A stretch of DNA of 64,000 nucleotides from Guyanagaster necrorhizus (lineage: Eukaryota > Basidiomycota > Agaricomycetes > Agaricales > Physalacriaceae), in NCBI RefSeq assembly GCF_019112545.1, contig NW_025064948.1, positions 84,764 through 148,763 of the forward strand, read 5' to 3'. Shown here in pieces: positions 45,547 through 58,100 of this stretch (position 1 is its first letter; every line of letters begins with the position of its first letter). The translations under genes and the position numbers were made by a program. Under the pieces are notes generated by a model, which made no database searches, was not told where the DNA came from, and was given only the letters and a program-made list of their open reading frames with translations.

Positions 45547-48500
45547 ATGGCAGGTCAGTCCGATCAGGGTGAGTGACAGGGTCGTGACCGTGATGACGCG
45601 ACGCCCACTTCTGATGTCGACGGCCAAGAAACGGTCTGCTCACGGTCTGCAGCAGGCATTCCAGTGTATTAAGGGTGAGGGGGCTGCTAGTGCAGTTGTT
45701 GTGTTACAAGCTAATAGGCGCGTCGACCAGATCTGCTGATTAGCGCGAAATCCCAGCTGGACGACACCAACGTGGCCGTGCGACCGACACTGGTGAAGAA
45801 TCTCTATCGGGTTGCCTCTCTCGCGGAATCGTTTACGGAACAGAGGCCGAAGACTGACAAGGACTGCGCCGAGCTCGCTGACGGACTGGATCAAGAAGGC
45901 GCGTTTTTCCATTCTATTGGCACATATCTCAATCAGACAAATCCATTCAAGGTGTCAATCTGTGGAACATATCAAGTCTAGTCCGCAAATGCCCCGAGGA
46001 CGACGGCCGGGCTGTTGTCGCGGCACGTAAGCTCTCCGTTGGCATTTGCACATTTGATCTTTATTCGTTCCTCCTAGTCAGACTTGCCGCTTTCCGTCTC
46101 GTTGAAGCAGGGTTAGAACAGAAGCCGGGGATAGAATGTGTGTATCCAGGCCCTTTCCCTTGCTGCGTAACTTATCCCTTATTAGCCCTTCTCCATGTTC
46201 TCCAGATGGCAAGCAAGACAGGCGCCACCCTCTCAGGTCTGTGATCGGCACTTTATTCCTCACGCTGAGTTCGAACCTCTTTCAATGTCAGAACTGGGAA
46301 ACAACGATATCGCTGGAAGTGTGCTAACTAGCGCCGCAAAGGTTAATATAGTGATCATCTTTTCTCGTCCGTCTCCGTTTCAATACAAATGTCGTTTAGT
46401 ATGAAGAGCTCTTGCGAAACGCACAAGACCCGGATGGCACGCATCGTCAGGCTAGAGCGCGCGCTATAGTAGTCTACTTCTCCAGTCGCATGGAGGCTGT
46501 GAGCAATCTCCCCGGTCCGCCGACCCCAATCCATCCCGTTACTGATCATCGTGCAGGCATGGCAGGAAGGAAATCATACCGTAGCTGATTTCATGTCCTC
46601 CAAGATAACGGGTATGTGCAGTGTTCCGTTCTAAAAGGAATGCCGAGATGGGTCTCACGTGCATCACACAACCAGACGATGACCAGCGTCTCGCACTACT
46701 ACCACCTCATGATGTAAGTCCAGTTTTGGAATAATGATTCGCCCCATTGTTGACATCAACTATCAGCGTACTCTTCTGGCTACCAAGTTCCATAGCATTG
46801 GGAGGGCCATATTAAAAAGCCACGCCGCATCGGACAACAACGGAACGAAGGCTGCAGATGCTGTGGTGTGGTTACAGAACGCATTCACCATGGCGGACCA
46901 ACTAGACGACTCGGCCGTGTCCGGTGTGCCACAACTAAAGGTCGTGCACAGCCTTGCTATTCAGTTACTGACTCTCACGATGGGTTTATCGATAGATATC
47001 GATGCTGAGAACTCTAGGTCTGTGTTTCGTGCCTTGCGTCCTGCAGTCGCGGCTGAAGAAGCATATGCAGCAAGAGCGTATTTCCTTTCGGGGTCATACG
47101 ACAGAGCAGAAGCCACACTTGACGAACTCGTCCCATCCATAGATTCCTCAGATGATCCCGTAGGTTCACTTAGCGCGCTCTCGACTCCCCCCTACCCTGA
47201 AATCTTATATAGGCAAGCTCCGAATATCAAGAACTTCGATGGCTGCGATTGGCTATCCTTAAACGGCGAAAAGCTGGCGATCCAGCTCTGTTAGATGGTC
47301 AGTGCACGTAAATCGATCTGACTGATATTTCAACTGGGCTGTTATAATATCGCTAACCTGATATCCTTCGTTTTAGCATTCAAGTCTATAATTGATCACA
47401 TGGAATTAACGGAGTCTCGAATAACTGAGTAAGCTCGGTCCTCTCGACGTAGCCTAGATAGGCATGCTCACAGCATGTCAGCATTCTACAGGACTTGCGA
47501 ACAATCAGCCACCAACAGTAAGTACATGTGTCTCAGGTAAGGCAAATGCTAAACAGGTTCCGTGCTCCAGTACCCTCGTTACTGCCGTCAATCAGCACTG
47601 TCTGAAACAGGCTCTAGCATGTTCTGACCGGTCCTGCGGTCATGTTGACCGACTGCTTCTCTCGTTGATCGTCCACTGCTCGAAAGACGAAGACCACGCC
47701 AGAGCAATGGTGGCCATCGATTCATCGTTCACATGTCAGTGAACCTTCCAGCTAACCCCTCCCCCCCGACTGATTGGAAATATCTCGTCCTCCTCCTTTT
47801 AGCCATTTGCGAAGCAGACTACGAACTTCCGAGTGTACCGGCAACAGCATGTCTTACGGTGTGTGTTTTCTCTTATTCGCTTATCCGCGTTTTTTTGGCA
47901 ATATAACCCCCCTTGTGCCCTTTTTTTTTTCTTTGTTAGCTTTTATGGCAATATGGTGATCGTCACTATCACGCAAAGAGATGGTCGGACGCGGCAGATT
48001 GGTTTATTGCCGGTAGTCACAAGCTGTTCCGAAAAAACTGCCCAACAAGTAGCTCGAAATGTTACCGGAAAGCGGCACTTTGTTATATCGAGCACCGGGA
48101 GTATGCTAAGGCTTCGGCCGCCATCCGCCGCTGTCCCATCACCGAAGCAGCTACTCATTATGTTATATTCCTTACTGCTGTTCATCAAGGTGAGCGGCTG
48201 ATCGTTACACGGAGGAATTGAAGTTTGAAGTATTCATTCGACTCTGCCAAGGCATCGATGATGAAGGTCCGTTTTTGTTCTGGTTCTTGTATGTATGAGC
48301 GCTCCATCGCATAACGTTACCCTACCACTCTCTAGCCATTAGAGCTGTCCAGGACATGATGAAATCACTTGATTTCGACCGAAAGATGCTCCTTCTAGCC
48401 ACACAGATTTCACATGAATCAGAGAACAAGCGGATCCTTCTAGCTGCCCTGGAAGCTCTTCTCAAGACCCTGAAACTTTCAAAGGGCGGTGAGACTGTAG

Positions 48501-50373
48501 TGGAAGCGATGTCGTTGCTTCGCTGCATCATCAAGCTTGTGCTCAAATTGCTTACCGAGCCTGCCGCTGATAAGTGTGTCGGATGCTTTCGTGTTTCCCG
48601 CCCCTCGTTAATTTAATTCCAGACCAGTCCTTATTGGTGCAATGGTGGAGCACTTCCAGACGGGTAAGTTGACCCTCGAACCTTGCTTGTTGGTGATTGA
48701 AAATAGCCCCCCTTCCCCCCCACCCCCCCCTCCAACCCACACAAAGCGAAGATCCTCATCGAAGCTGCCAACGCTCAAAAGGCGTTGGATCTGATAAGCA
48801 AAGATGTCTCATGGTTATGGAGAACAGCATTCAACTGCGCTGTGCAAGGATGTTCGGAGTGGGAAGGTTCGGGCAGCGAGGGGCGGATCTCGGATATGTT
48901 TGACATAGCGCGAGATGTGAGTAATTAAGGGATGGGGATGAGGGATGGATGGGCTGACTGATTCTACGATATTTTTCCAGCTGCTAGAAACGTGTTGCCA
49001 GGCATCATCGACATCACCTGTAGACGTCGATGCGGAAGTTTATTTACATCTCATCATTGCGTCGTTCTCCGGAGTCTCCGGCCGGAGTGAGTTCCCCCGC
49101 CCCCCAAGCCCTTCCCTTTCCTACTTAACCCCATTTCTCCTCCTTTTTACTCCTAGTCTTCACACTCCGGCAATCTCGGGAACCCGACACGGAGACCAGT
49201 ATCAATGTGAGAAGCCTTTCCCTTAACTTTTTTTCTCGTGTTTTCCCCCTTATCTGGACTTGGTGGCTCGTGATAAAAAAAGGCCCGGATACGTGATATA
49301 TCCTCGGAAATCAGGACGTGTCGGGAGAGGGTTGAGGAGATCCAGGGGAAGGGAGTGATTACGGATGAGAATGATTTGATGAGGGTGGGGTATTTTTTGC
49401 ACACGTTGAGGGTGTTTGAGGTGGAGATGCTGGTCAGGTTGGGGGAGTGGGAGGCGGTGGGCAGGGTCGTTGGGGTAAGTTTGGTACTTTACTTTTGTTG
49501 GGACTCTGGTTTGATAATGTTCTTGGTAGGATACAGTTAAGGCTGGTCCGCTAGCGGCGAGCACGTACGAGGCGATTGCGGATGTTCTGGTAAAGGCTTT
49601 TCTTACCCTTTGACCGCTTTCCCTTTTCTGATCCGCGGTTTATTTGGGGCATCCGTCTTAGTGGGTGAAGAAAGATTGCCCGATCAACAGTATGTATCAA
49701 AAATAACTACTACTTCCACTGCTACATAAACTAAATATGTGCTTTTTCCGGTAGTTCTTTACGTGGGGCTGGAGGTGAGTCGTCGCCGTTGTTTGGGTTT
49801 CCTCTCGGGAACGAACGAACGAACGTACGCCAGTCCATCCTCCGCGCGAGCCTCGATCACAACTCGCTCTCGATTGACAAGTTCTCGAGGTGGCTGAGAG
49901 CGCTGTGCACGATTATGATAGCGAGGAATGATCGGCTCAAGGCGATTGGGTACGTCGAGCAGGCGGTCGGAGTTATTAAGGGAAGTGTTGGAAGCGATGA
50001 GGTAAATGTTCTGCTGTGGGTTTTCTTTTCTTTTCACGGTGCTGTTACCCTTCCCCCCCTCCGTAGCCTTACCCCATGGACGAGCGTTTCTGGTTGCTGA
50101 GCACAGCGTATAACGTTGGGTTTGAATGCCTGGAGTTTGATTTCCTTTTTCCTTTCATCACCTGGAGCTTATTTGTATGTATAGGTCATCGGCGTTTGAT
50201 GAAGCCAAGAGATGGTTCGAATCGAGCACGGTTATTTGTAGGTACGTGCCTGGGGGGAAGGAACGGGCTGAAAAGGTATGTCTTTGATTGTTTTACCTCT
50301 GGGAAGTGCGCCAGACCCGTGGCAGATCTCGGATACGTATACGCGCTTGTTGGAGAGATGTGCGACTGGGTAA
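45547..50373 (+). CDS. ZIP4: Meiotic protein Zip4/Spo22 (TPR family)
   Basis: A gene of about twenty exons. The start MAGQSDQ joins ETVCSRSAAGIPARRPDLL over two introns, then PTLVKNLYRVASLAESFTEQ, DQEGVNLWNISSLVRKCPED, AFRLVEAGLEQKPGIE, AKFHSIGRAILKSHAA, ARAYFLSGSYDRAEATLDEL, AAIRRCPITEAATHY and SSAFDEAKRWFESSTVIC, then YVPGGKERAEK, ending ISDTYTRLLERCATG. This is the Spo22/ZIP4 pattern of TPR-like helices. Zip4 is part of the ZMM group that promotes crossovers and synapsis in meiosis, in the nucleus. Introns are mostly 45-70 bp. The one after DQEG begins GC (45901) by the only frame-keeping reading. The exon chain stays open to the stop at 50371-50373. Exon ends in the middle part (47.3-48.3 kb) were not all fixed. 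Confidence 0.88.
49800..49826. repeat. ACGA tetranucleotide run inside ZIP4
   Basis: Four tandem copies of ACGA (GAACGAACGAACG), within or at the edge of an intron. Confidence 0.5.
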
Positions 50374-50616
50374 ACGTGCGGTGCTTCTCGTCTGTGGTTC
50401 TCGCTCTTTGGTCTTGTTGCTTTGCCTTGCCTCCCGTGTTCTTTGTTCCCTTGTTCTTGATCTGTGATCTTGCGCCGCCTTCACTCTGACGTAGCGTAGC
50501 GCCGACTGTTCTGTTACCCTGTCCCGCTTTAAGTATAACGGGTAGCCATCATATGCATAGTTTTACTTGTCACGGCAATAGTATCATATGATGTCTATTC
50601 TACTTTTACCATGAAA
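50374..50616. other. Short convergent intergenic gap
   Basis: About 240 bp between the stop codons of ZIP4 and UTP18, which converge. It must hold both 3' ends; transcripts may overlap. Confidence 0.5.
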
Positions 50617-52455
50617 TCACGACTTGCCGTAGTCCTTTAGGTGATAAAGCAACACCCTTCCTTTTGTGTTCCCAATAACAAGATAATCGCTTCGCGGAGA
50701 GAAGTCTACAGCGGTGACGTGTCCAATAGGACTACTTGATGTAGGCCAGTTGGAGAAGGCTGTGAGCGATGGAAGATGTATCTAAATGAAATGTAATGAA
50801 TGTATGAAGGCAAGGGACGGGAACAACTAACCAGTTTCATAGCATCTTTCTTCTCCCGGCTGGCTATAGCCATTAACTGCGCGTCGTGGTTAAAGCGTAA
50901 CGTTGATATCGCAGTCGTCAAATTGCCGATAGTCTTGGTTGGTTTCGGATGGACAGTACTACTGGTACCACCAGTGAATGCATCGGCGGTGTACATGTTC
51001 ACCAAGCCGGTGTTTGATCTGAATAATTCCAACGGCAACTGTCAATGACGAGCACGTGATGGAGTGGATAGGATGGAGCTTACCCAATAGCCATCCACCC
51101 GCCAGTCGTGGTCCCGGCGATAGCACGGCCCGCCCCTCGGAACGCACCTTCATCCCGCCACCGCCTTACACACCTCCGCTGACCAACATCCCATAGGCAA
51201 ACGTCGGCATCTCCCGTGAGCATCGCCAGGCCCTCCTCCTCCCCTTCCTTCGTCCACCACAACTGCCTGATCCCGCCACCCGCCCCACACTTGAGCGTCC
51301 CGACAACCTGCCCGCCCCCGCTCTGCCAATCAACAAGATGCACGTTCCCCCCTCGACCTGCCACAGCCAGCATCCCGCCAGTAGGCGAAAATGCTGTTAT
51401 TTCCATGCACTCTGCCTTGGCAATTCCTGGGCTGGAGAACCGCGTTCCCCATAACCCATTGTGCGTTTTGAGAGCCCCAGACTGGAGGTCATACACGGCG
51501 TAATAAGGACGATTACCAGTAAGGAGGAGGTGTGTCCCTGATGGGTGGAAGGAGACGGAGGATTGGGACGTGAATGGGATGGTGGGTATATGCAGTGTTT
51601 GCAGAAGTGGGGAGGTGTGTCCATCGACGTTGTATAAACGCACTCGACGGTCCGACGTACCGACGGCAAGAACGGGCACGCGCTCGCTGGGATGGAATGC
51701 GATGGATTTGACGTTGGCCTTTTGTGAAGACTGGTTGGCGTCCCGGAGTCGCTCGATAGCGAGAACCCCAGGCGATAGTGTGTGTCGATTCTGCCGTGAA
51801 AGTATTCCCCCCGTTGATGTGAATAGGCTGTCGTCGTTATCTTCATCGTCTTCGCCTTCGCGTCGCCGTTTCTTGGCCCATGCAGGAGCTGGATGTATGC
51901 GCTCAAATTGGCGGCGAAGGCGGGACTCGTACTCTCGGCCCGACAGTGTCGTTTCAGAGGGTGCGTCACGGAGTTTTCGTGTGCGGTTGGACGCTACGAG
52001 GGAGACAACAGGAGGATCGGAAGGGTCTGTCCATGCTGATTTTTTGCGAGAGGAGAGTACGGGTTCCGGTTTCGCCTGTCGTTGTGTAGGCTCTGCTTCT
52101 TCGCCGTCACTTTCTTTCCCTCTTTCGTTTTCCTCGTTGTCATCTTCCTCATCCCTGATAGCGTCGCCAGAAGGCCTAGCTCCATCATCTACGAAGAACA
52201 ACTTGGAAAAACACACAGTTTAGCTTATCGTAAGAACAATAAAAAAAAGTAACCACACACGTCTCCATCGGTAAGGTTCTGAAGTTCCTTCTCATTCTCT
52301 TCCTCACCCTCGTCTTCGTCTTCTAGCACAGTCTCCTCACCAGCCGGGACATACGGAACCCCAAAAAGCAGGCTCTCCAGCCTTCTCTCTTCATCGTCCT
52401 TACTCGCATCGTCGTTAGCTGAGGTCTTCTGGCGTTTAGGTCCGCGTTTCGGCAT
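50617..52455 (-). CDS. UTP18: U3 snoRNP-associated WD40 protein Utp18
   Basis: Four exons (52455-52261, 52201-51084, 51018-50832, 50781-50617) give 554 residues, in frame throughout. The N-terminus MPKRGPKRQK is basic and is followed by long acidic tracts (DEDEGEEENEKE, EEDDNEENER) usual in this family. Then come RLRRQFERIHPAPAWAKKRR and WD40 blades: VKSIAFHPSERVPVLAVGTS with DRRVRLYNVDG, SVSFHPSGTHLLLTGNRPYY, ITAFSPTGGMLAVAGRGG, GLAMLTGDADVCLWDV, STLRFNHDAQLMAIASREK and VDFSPRSDYLVIGNTKGRV. Utp18 belongs to the UTP-B/SSU processome that processes 18S pre-rRNA in the nucleolus. Exon 3 begins after a phase-2 intron (SNTGLVNMY). Confidence 0.92.
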
Positions 52456-54128
52456 CTTATAATTCAGACCGCATGAAAAAGAGAAAGAAAAGGTAGAGAG
52501 AGTATTTTTGGACGTCACTTTGTTCCTGTTTGTTCATTGCTTCTACTTGCCGAACACGGCCGACCTATACTTGGCTTGCGACTTCTACTCTCACACATTC
52601 CTTTAGATCTCGCGCACATGAATCTTCTGAATCTCGTTTTCCTTGGTCCGAATAACTCATACTTTGGTGCTGGTCTCGACCGACCATTGGATCCGAAGGG
52701 AACTCTGAACTTACTTTGTCTGAACTACCGATTGTCTCGCAAGCATGTTCTGTTCTAAATGCTCAAGGCTCAATCACTGAAAAGAATGTAATTCAGGGAA
52801 AATTTAACGAACGGGGCTATATGAAACACTGGAAGCTGATCTTGTGCATCCCAAGTCTATGGTCTGTCCGTCACGAGGTGATTTGGCAAGTCGTAGCTAT
52901 TCTAGTGACTCTGATTTCATTGTCTCGGATATTCTTTTAGTTCAGTAACACTACAGTAACCTGTTTTTGACAGACCTGGGCTGATCAGACTACTCTTTTA
53001 TCGCAAGACTTCGTCGTTCGTCGACGTAACTCTGTTTGTTCAAACGTGACAACCCATACAGGATTAGGCATGGTCTCGATCAAAGGCTCATTATTTTGTG
53101 ACCCATGGTAATGACGGCCAATGTGACAAGGTGATACAAAGTTTCTTTCATGCGTCAAATCCCCTCGGGCTGACATCTCGAAAAGGTCCTACGTTTACAG
53201 ATGCAAATGTCAATAAATGGCCTTCTTTCGTGTTTTCAAAGTTGTATCCGGAGCTTTTCTCTGCTTTTCACAAGCATCTTAGAGTGCTTTCATGCTCTGG
53301 ACCACCTCTGGGCGGTAGGTATCATTTTCTGTACCCCCAAGGCGTAGTCGTAACTACGCCTTAACGTCTGCAAGCCTTCACAAACCTCACGTTAACGCAA
53401 ACGTATCAAACAAGGGATAGATGATGTACGTACTCAGTCATCCTTTGCATTGCATCCGGTCCTCGTCGCAGAATATACGATGAACGGGACAAGATAAGAT
53501 CTGGTGGCTTGTTGACCTCAAGTAAGTACTCAAATACGTGATGAAGATTATGACGCATACGACAGAATTGTGTCGCGCACAACGGATCGTATCATCACAG
53601 ATCTATCAAATTGGAATTTGACCGAATTTGTGGGGAACTTAGAGTGAGTAAGAATTGGGTCGTGGACCTGTTGTCACTACTCACAGGAGATTAACATTCA
53701 AGACGGGAGCCATCTCGCCCTTTCTAGGTTGATGCATCTAACCAAATATGAGGTAAACGCGAACCTGCACTTAGAGCCGTGGATGAAAGCCCTGACAGCA
53801 ACGAATTTTTTGTCCTTTCACAAAGCTTACGAGTGAGTGATATCAGCATGCTCGTGGTGACGCTTCCGAAAAATATTGACGATAATAAGAGGATTCGTCT
53901 CGCACATGAAAGGTTCTCAGCTGATAAATTCAACCCTAATTTTAGTAAAGTTGCACGCGTTAGTGGTGTATGCATGTACCCCAAGAAGCGTCCTTCACTG
54001 CCAGTGTAAACACACAACGTGTGTCATAGATCGAACGACAGTGCTCAAGTGCACGATCGAATGTAACTAAATTTTGCTCTGCTTTTTTTTTTATCGGAGT
54101 GCATTTATACCTACAAAAATTCCGCTGA
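52456..54128. other. Intergenic region, nothing recognised
   Basis: Short frames on both strands (53098-53364, 53779-54009) without motif. Sequence is AT richer than around UTP18. Confidence 0.5.
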
Positions 54129-55180
54129 TTGCCTCATGTGTCTGATATCAATAATAAGGACGTGTATAAGTTAACCTACTCTTCCGTGGGTGATGGCTTT
54201 AGGACGATAAGCACCGATTATTCACAATCATCCAGATCGGTGTTAGAACAACTTAACGCTGGTACCAATAACAACGCAAAAGAAATCTCTGCTCCAATAC
54301 CCGGTTCCTTGGCTGAAGAAAGGGCTCTGAGTTCCATTATTGCGAAAGATGCAACCCCACATCTAGCATTCACGTCCCACAAGCTTCTCCCGCACTGTCA
54401 GCCCAAAGCTCAGTCTAAATCTCCAGGTATTCTAATCGCAAGAAAACTACCGACAGTGACCCAGCGTTTGTGGAACGACACTCGACACCGCAAAGTCCCA
54501 AGTACAGTTACTTGCCTGCACCATACCACACCATTCTTGCCGTAAGAAGTATAACGTATGCTATGGGTGACGTATTGTCTCCCCTGATGTACACCGAGGC
54601 ACCTCCCCTCTCTCCCCCTGAGATTTCCCCGAATCTTTTGCACCTCCAATTTCGTTCCGTGACGTCGGCGCCACACGAAGCGAGATTCCGTCCCCTTCCC
54701 TCCCTCCCCGTCTATAAAAGTATGCCAATCTCGGACCGTGAAAAAGGCAATTGGACACAGCGCGGTTTCCCTAGATCTGGGAGCGGGGATTTGGAATTTC
54801 TGATCAAGTACAAGAGAGTGTGGCGCGAGGTCGAGGTGGATGTCTGGGTTAATTGAACGATTTGGGGAGGGAGAAGTTCATTGTCATACGGGCACGAGGC
54901 CTTAAGGTTAATTATCTCCGGCTTTTTGGGGGAGGGCCTGTCGGGTTAGTAAGTATGCGTCACGACAGAGAAAGATCGGACAAGGAGTCTGAGCATTTAC
55001 TATCTAATTGGCAGGGACGACGAGGGTCCACGAGGACGGGGTTAATATCCATACTGGGCGGAAGAATACAAATTGTCCGTTGGATCCGTTGGCACAGAAG
55101 TGGTGGTGGATGCTGTTTGCGATCGATTTACGGGATTGTGGCACAAGAGAAAGGGTAAAAGAAAAAGAACTTTCGATTAC
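54129..55180 (+). CDS. Candidate hypothetical gene
   Basis: Three plus-strand frames have protein-like content: 54129-54545 (LAEERALSSIIAKDATPHLA), 54470-54856 (SMPISDREKGNWTQRGFPRS, YKRVWREVEVDVW) and 55008-55208 (GVNIHTGRKNTNCPLDPLAQ, WWWMLFAIDLRDCG). The last two could be exons of one gene around a donor near 54848 and an acceptor near 55014, but I could not fix a frame-keeping joint. No family recognised. Span and exon structure are tentative. Confidence 0.3.
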
Positions 55181-58100
55181 ATTTGCTACGGCTTTTCCTT
55201 CCGGATGAAAATCGTGTAGGATGAGCGGTGGGGGTTAAGGCCTAAGGTTGCAGCGGTGATTAACTTACGAACAATGGGAAGAGTACAATGTGCATCTAGG
55301 CATCGCGACTTTGGGGGACATACAGGAATTGAGATATGAGATATCTCGAAGATACTCCGAATTTATCCAACCGAGGCGGAATTTGCCGCACAAGAAACGC
55401 GTTGAACGAGCCTCGGTGAGGGGACCATGTGTGGACCTACTCGGACCTACCCGTTAAGCTCTACCCGTTAAGCGTCAGAAGTAGGCGGGGAAAATGACAG
55501 ATCGGGTATAATTTTTCTTTCCCATTCCCTTTTGTCTTGAACAATATCCACCAGTGTCGGGCCCATACCTGTCCGCACGGCAGTCAAAAGGTGCAAACGT
55601 TGTTCTTTTCGACCGGATTGTTATGCTAACCGCCAATAATATTAGGCAGAATTACCGCTTTATGCGCTTAGAATCCAGCCCAGACCTGTCGCAACTACTT
55701 GCACCATGATGAAAGAACATCGATACCCTTCAATGCTGAGAATTCTATTGTGAACGGCGAAAAAAATAGGAATAAGCAGTGACTGACGGTGCGGCTGTAA
55801 GTATAGCAGCTTGAATCATCCCAAGCCAGTCGTTGGACTTCCCAACAGTGGACTCAGTACGGACGACGTTAAAAATGACGCTCATTATCCCGCGGGGCAA
55901 GACATTCCGCATGTCGCGGGCCGACAGTCAGGATAACTTACAGCACCAAGTCCCAAGTACTTAAAATTTTTTTTGCTTGGTTCAGCATCTGATTTTGTAA
56001 TTGATAGATCAAGAACCACAGCGTGGGCCAAGCTGTTCCGGGATGATTCTGGAATCTATTACATCTACCCGTGTCTTTCATACATGCATGTCTACCGGTG
56101 AAAGAACGTACATTCATCGTCCCCGTTCCGTCCTCATATCACGCGCTCTCTTCAAGTATAGGCCGCTTGTCAAATATCGGAGAAAGTAACCATGCCATCG
56201 GGCTGCCACCATGTTGTCATTCATTCGAGTCATACACATCCATCTCCGTTTTCTCCGTAATTCGTACTTGTTCACCCTCACGAACGACGTAATTTTCTTG
56301 GTCTTGTATCATCATCATCATCAATCTGTTGCTATATTCAATCCAACACTCTCTTGACGTCTCGACTGGAATTTTCGACCCATCGCCATCATCTACCTAC
56401 TGGTACATTGGTTCCTTAAATTTTCGTACGCGTGGAGTGTCCTTCACGTTTGGGCAGAATGGAAGGATGCGTATGATATTGCCTTGATCGGCGCGGAGCT
56501 GGTGACTCAAGGGAGCTTCCGATCAATTGGACGCGTACGAAGGTGAAAGAAAAATGTTCGTTTCGGATACATCATGTCACCGACTCCGGACTCGGAAGCG
56601 CCTCCTTACCCACGCTCCAACAATAGTCGGTGGTATGTCTTCGTGTTCTCACCACCAAGGTCCTGATCCGAAGTATGGTCTACCACGGCCAAGGTCTCCC
56701 GGCGTCTGCCACTGCCAATATATCCTTTGACAGCGCCCGCTTATGCTCTGGATGGCTTTTTCGTCGTGGTGCGAATTGATCGCCAATGGTGTGAAGGAGT
56801 TGTTGAGCCATAGCCGTGAGGTGAGGTTTATGTGTATCGGTTAGCCCTTATGCCATTGGACTGATTCGAAATCATTTCTCCTTCGCTTTCGATAGTCGGT
56901 TTGATGCTGCTGGCTGAATCAGCACTTTTTGGACTTTTGGACTTGAAGGATTTCGAGCGCTGGCTTGGGCTATTTAGAGCTTTCTTGGCCTGCATCGCGG
57001 TAGAAGCGCTGGTCGATCCTCATACTGCGGCGATCTTTGAAATCTAATGTTTCAAACCATCTCATGGAAGCCATAGCAAATAGTTCTCTCCCCCTCGTTT
57101 TCCCCGTTCCATCGCCTCTCTAACAACGGACTTAAACGACGCTTTGCGAGTTGTTGTGACACCCGCCCGCCACTTTGACCTCATCGGACCCGTTTTCCTC
57201 GGTATTTGGGTTGGACTTATAAGTTCGGGATTGGGAGACACTTCTAATGCTGAAATCGTTGCTGGGCCGCCCATCCTCCTCTTGCTCCGGTGGCAATTAC
57301 CAAGTTGGGTTGTCTCGTCAAGAGCCGTTGCCCTGAATGTGGCGGCTCGTATCATAAGCCTTGGTTCTGCAGGGTTGCATACTGATTCTTTTGCGCCTAC
57401 TTATTACATGGGGGTTGCCACGCATTTGGTGCATTTGCATGCGATCGAGGGATGCAGCGTGGATATAGCACGACAAGGGAACGGCAGGGAGTGACGAGAG
57501 AACAGAAGCGGAAGGGCCCCTTGGGTGATCTTCGGCGTACTTCATAACCCAGCAAGACTTGAATAATTGTGGTCTAATGCAGATGCACCCTGGGGGAGAA
57601 GAGACGAAGGGGGTTTAAGTCGCGCAGACCGCCGTTTAGGATATTGTCGCGGAGGCTGTTCTCATTGGCACCCTTCATCGACGCGATCGAATTTGTTTTC
57701 ACACCATTCGCTCGTGGACATACCTTACCCTTGTAACTATGGTCACGAGCTCATCTCTCAAAGTCCAACACAGACGGACTAGGAAACAAACATTGCATCG
57801 GCTAGTGCCGGTCCGGTCCTCGATAGTTGCGCAATTGAGCAACCTGCGGGACGTGGAAAGTCTGCTCGCTTCCACCCCTATGTGAAAAGGCCGGCTATTC
57901 AATATATATTCCGCTCTTTTGTCGCCCTCATATTTGGTTGTGAGCGTGTGAGCGGTAAGTATACGCTTTTGTCTTCAATTTGTTGCTGATACTTTGGACT
58001 TGTGATAAATAATCATAGGGTCTAGGCAGCGCCTTATATCTCTGGGTGTCGATCTGAAATGATGAAAACTTACAGTTCTGCTTCAATCACGGGACATCCC

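Noticed and set aside
51216..52223. Plus-strand frames of 95 and 217 codons
   Set aside because: Antisense to the well-supported UTP18 coding exon; Ser/Arg-rich content mirrors the acidic region of UTP18.
57062..57545. Hydrophobic plus-strand frame as a membrane protein gene
   Set aside because: Opposed by an equally long minus-strand frame; no conserved motif or start context to prefer either.
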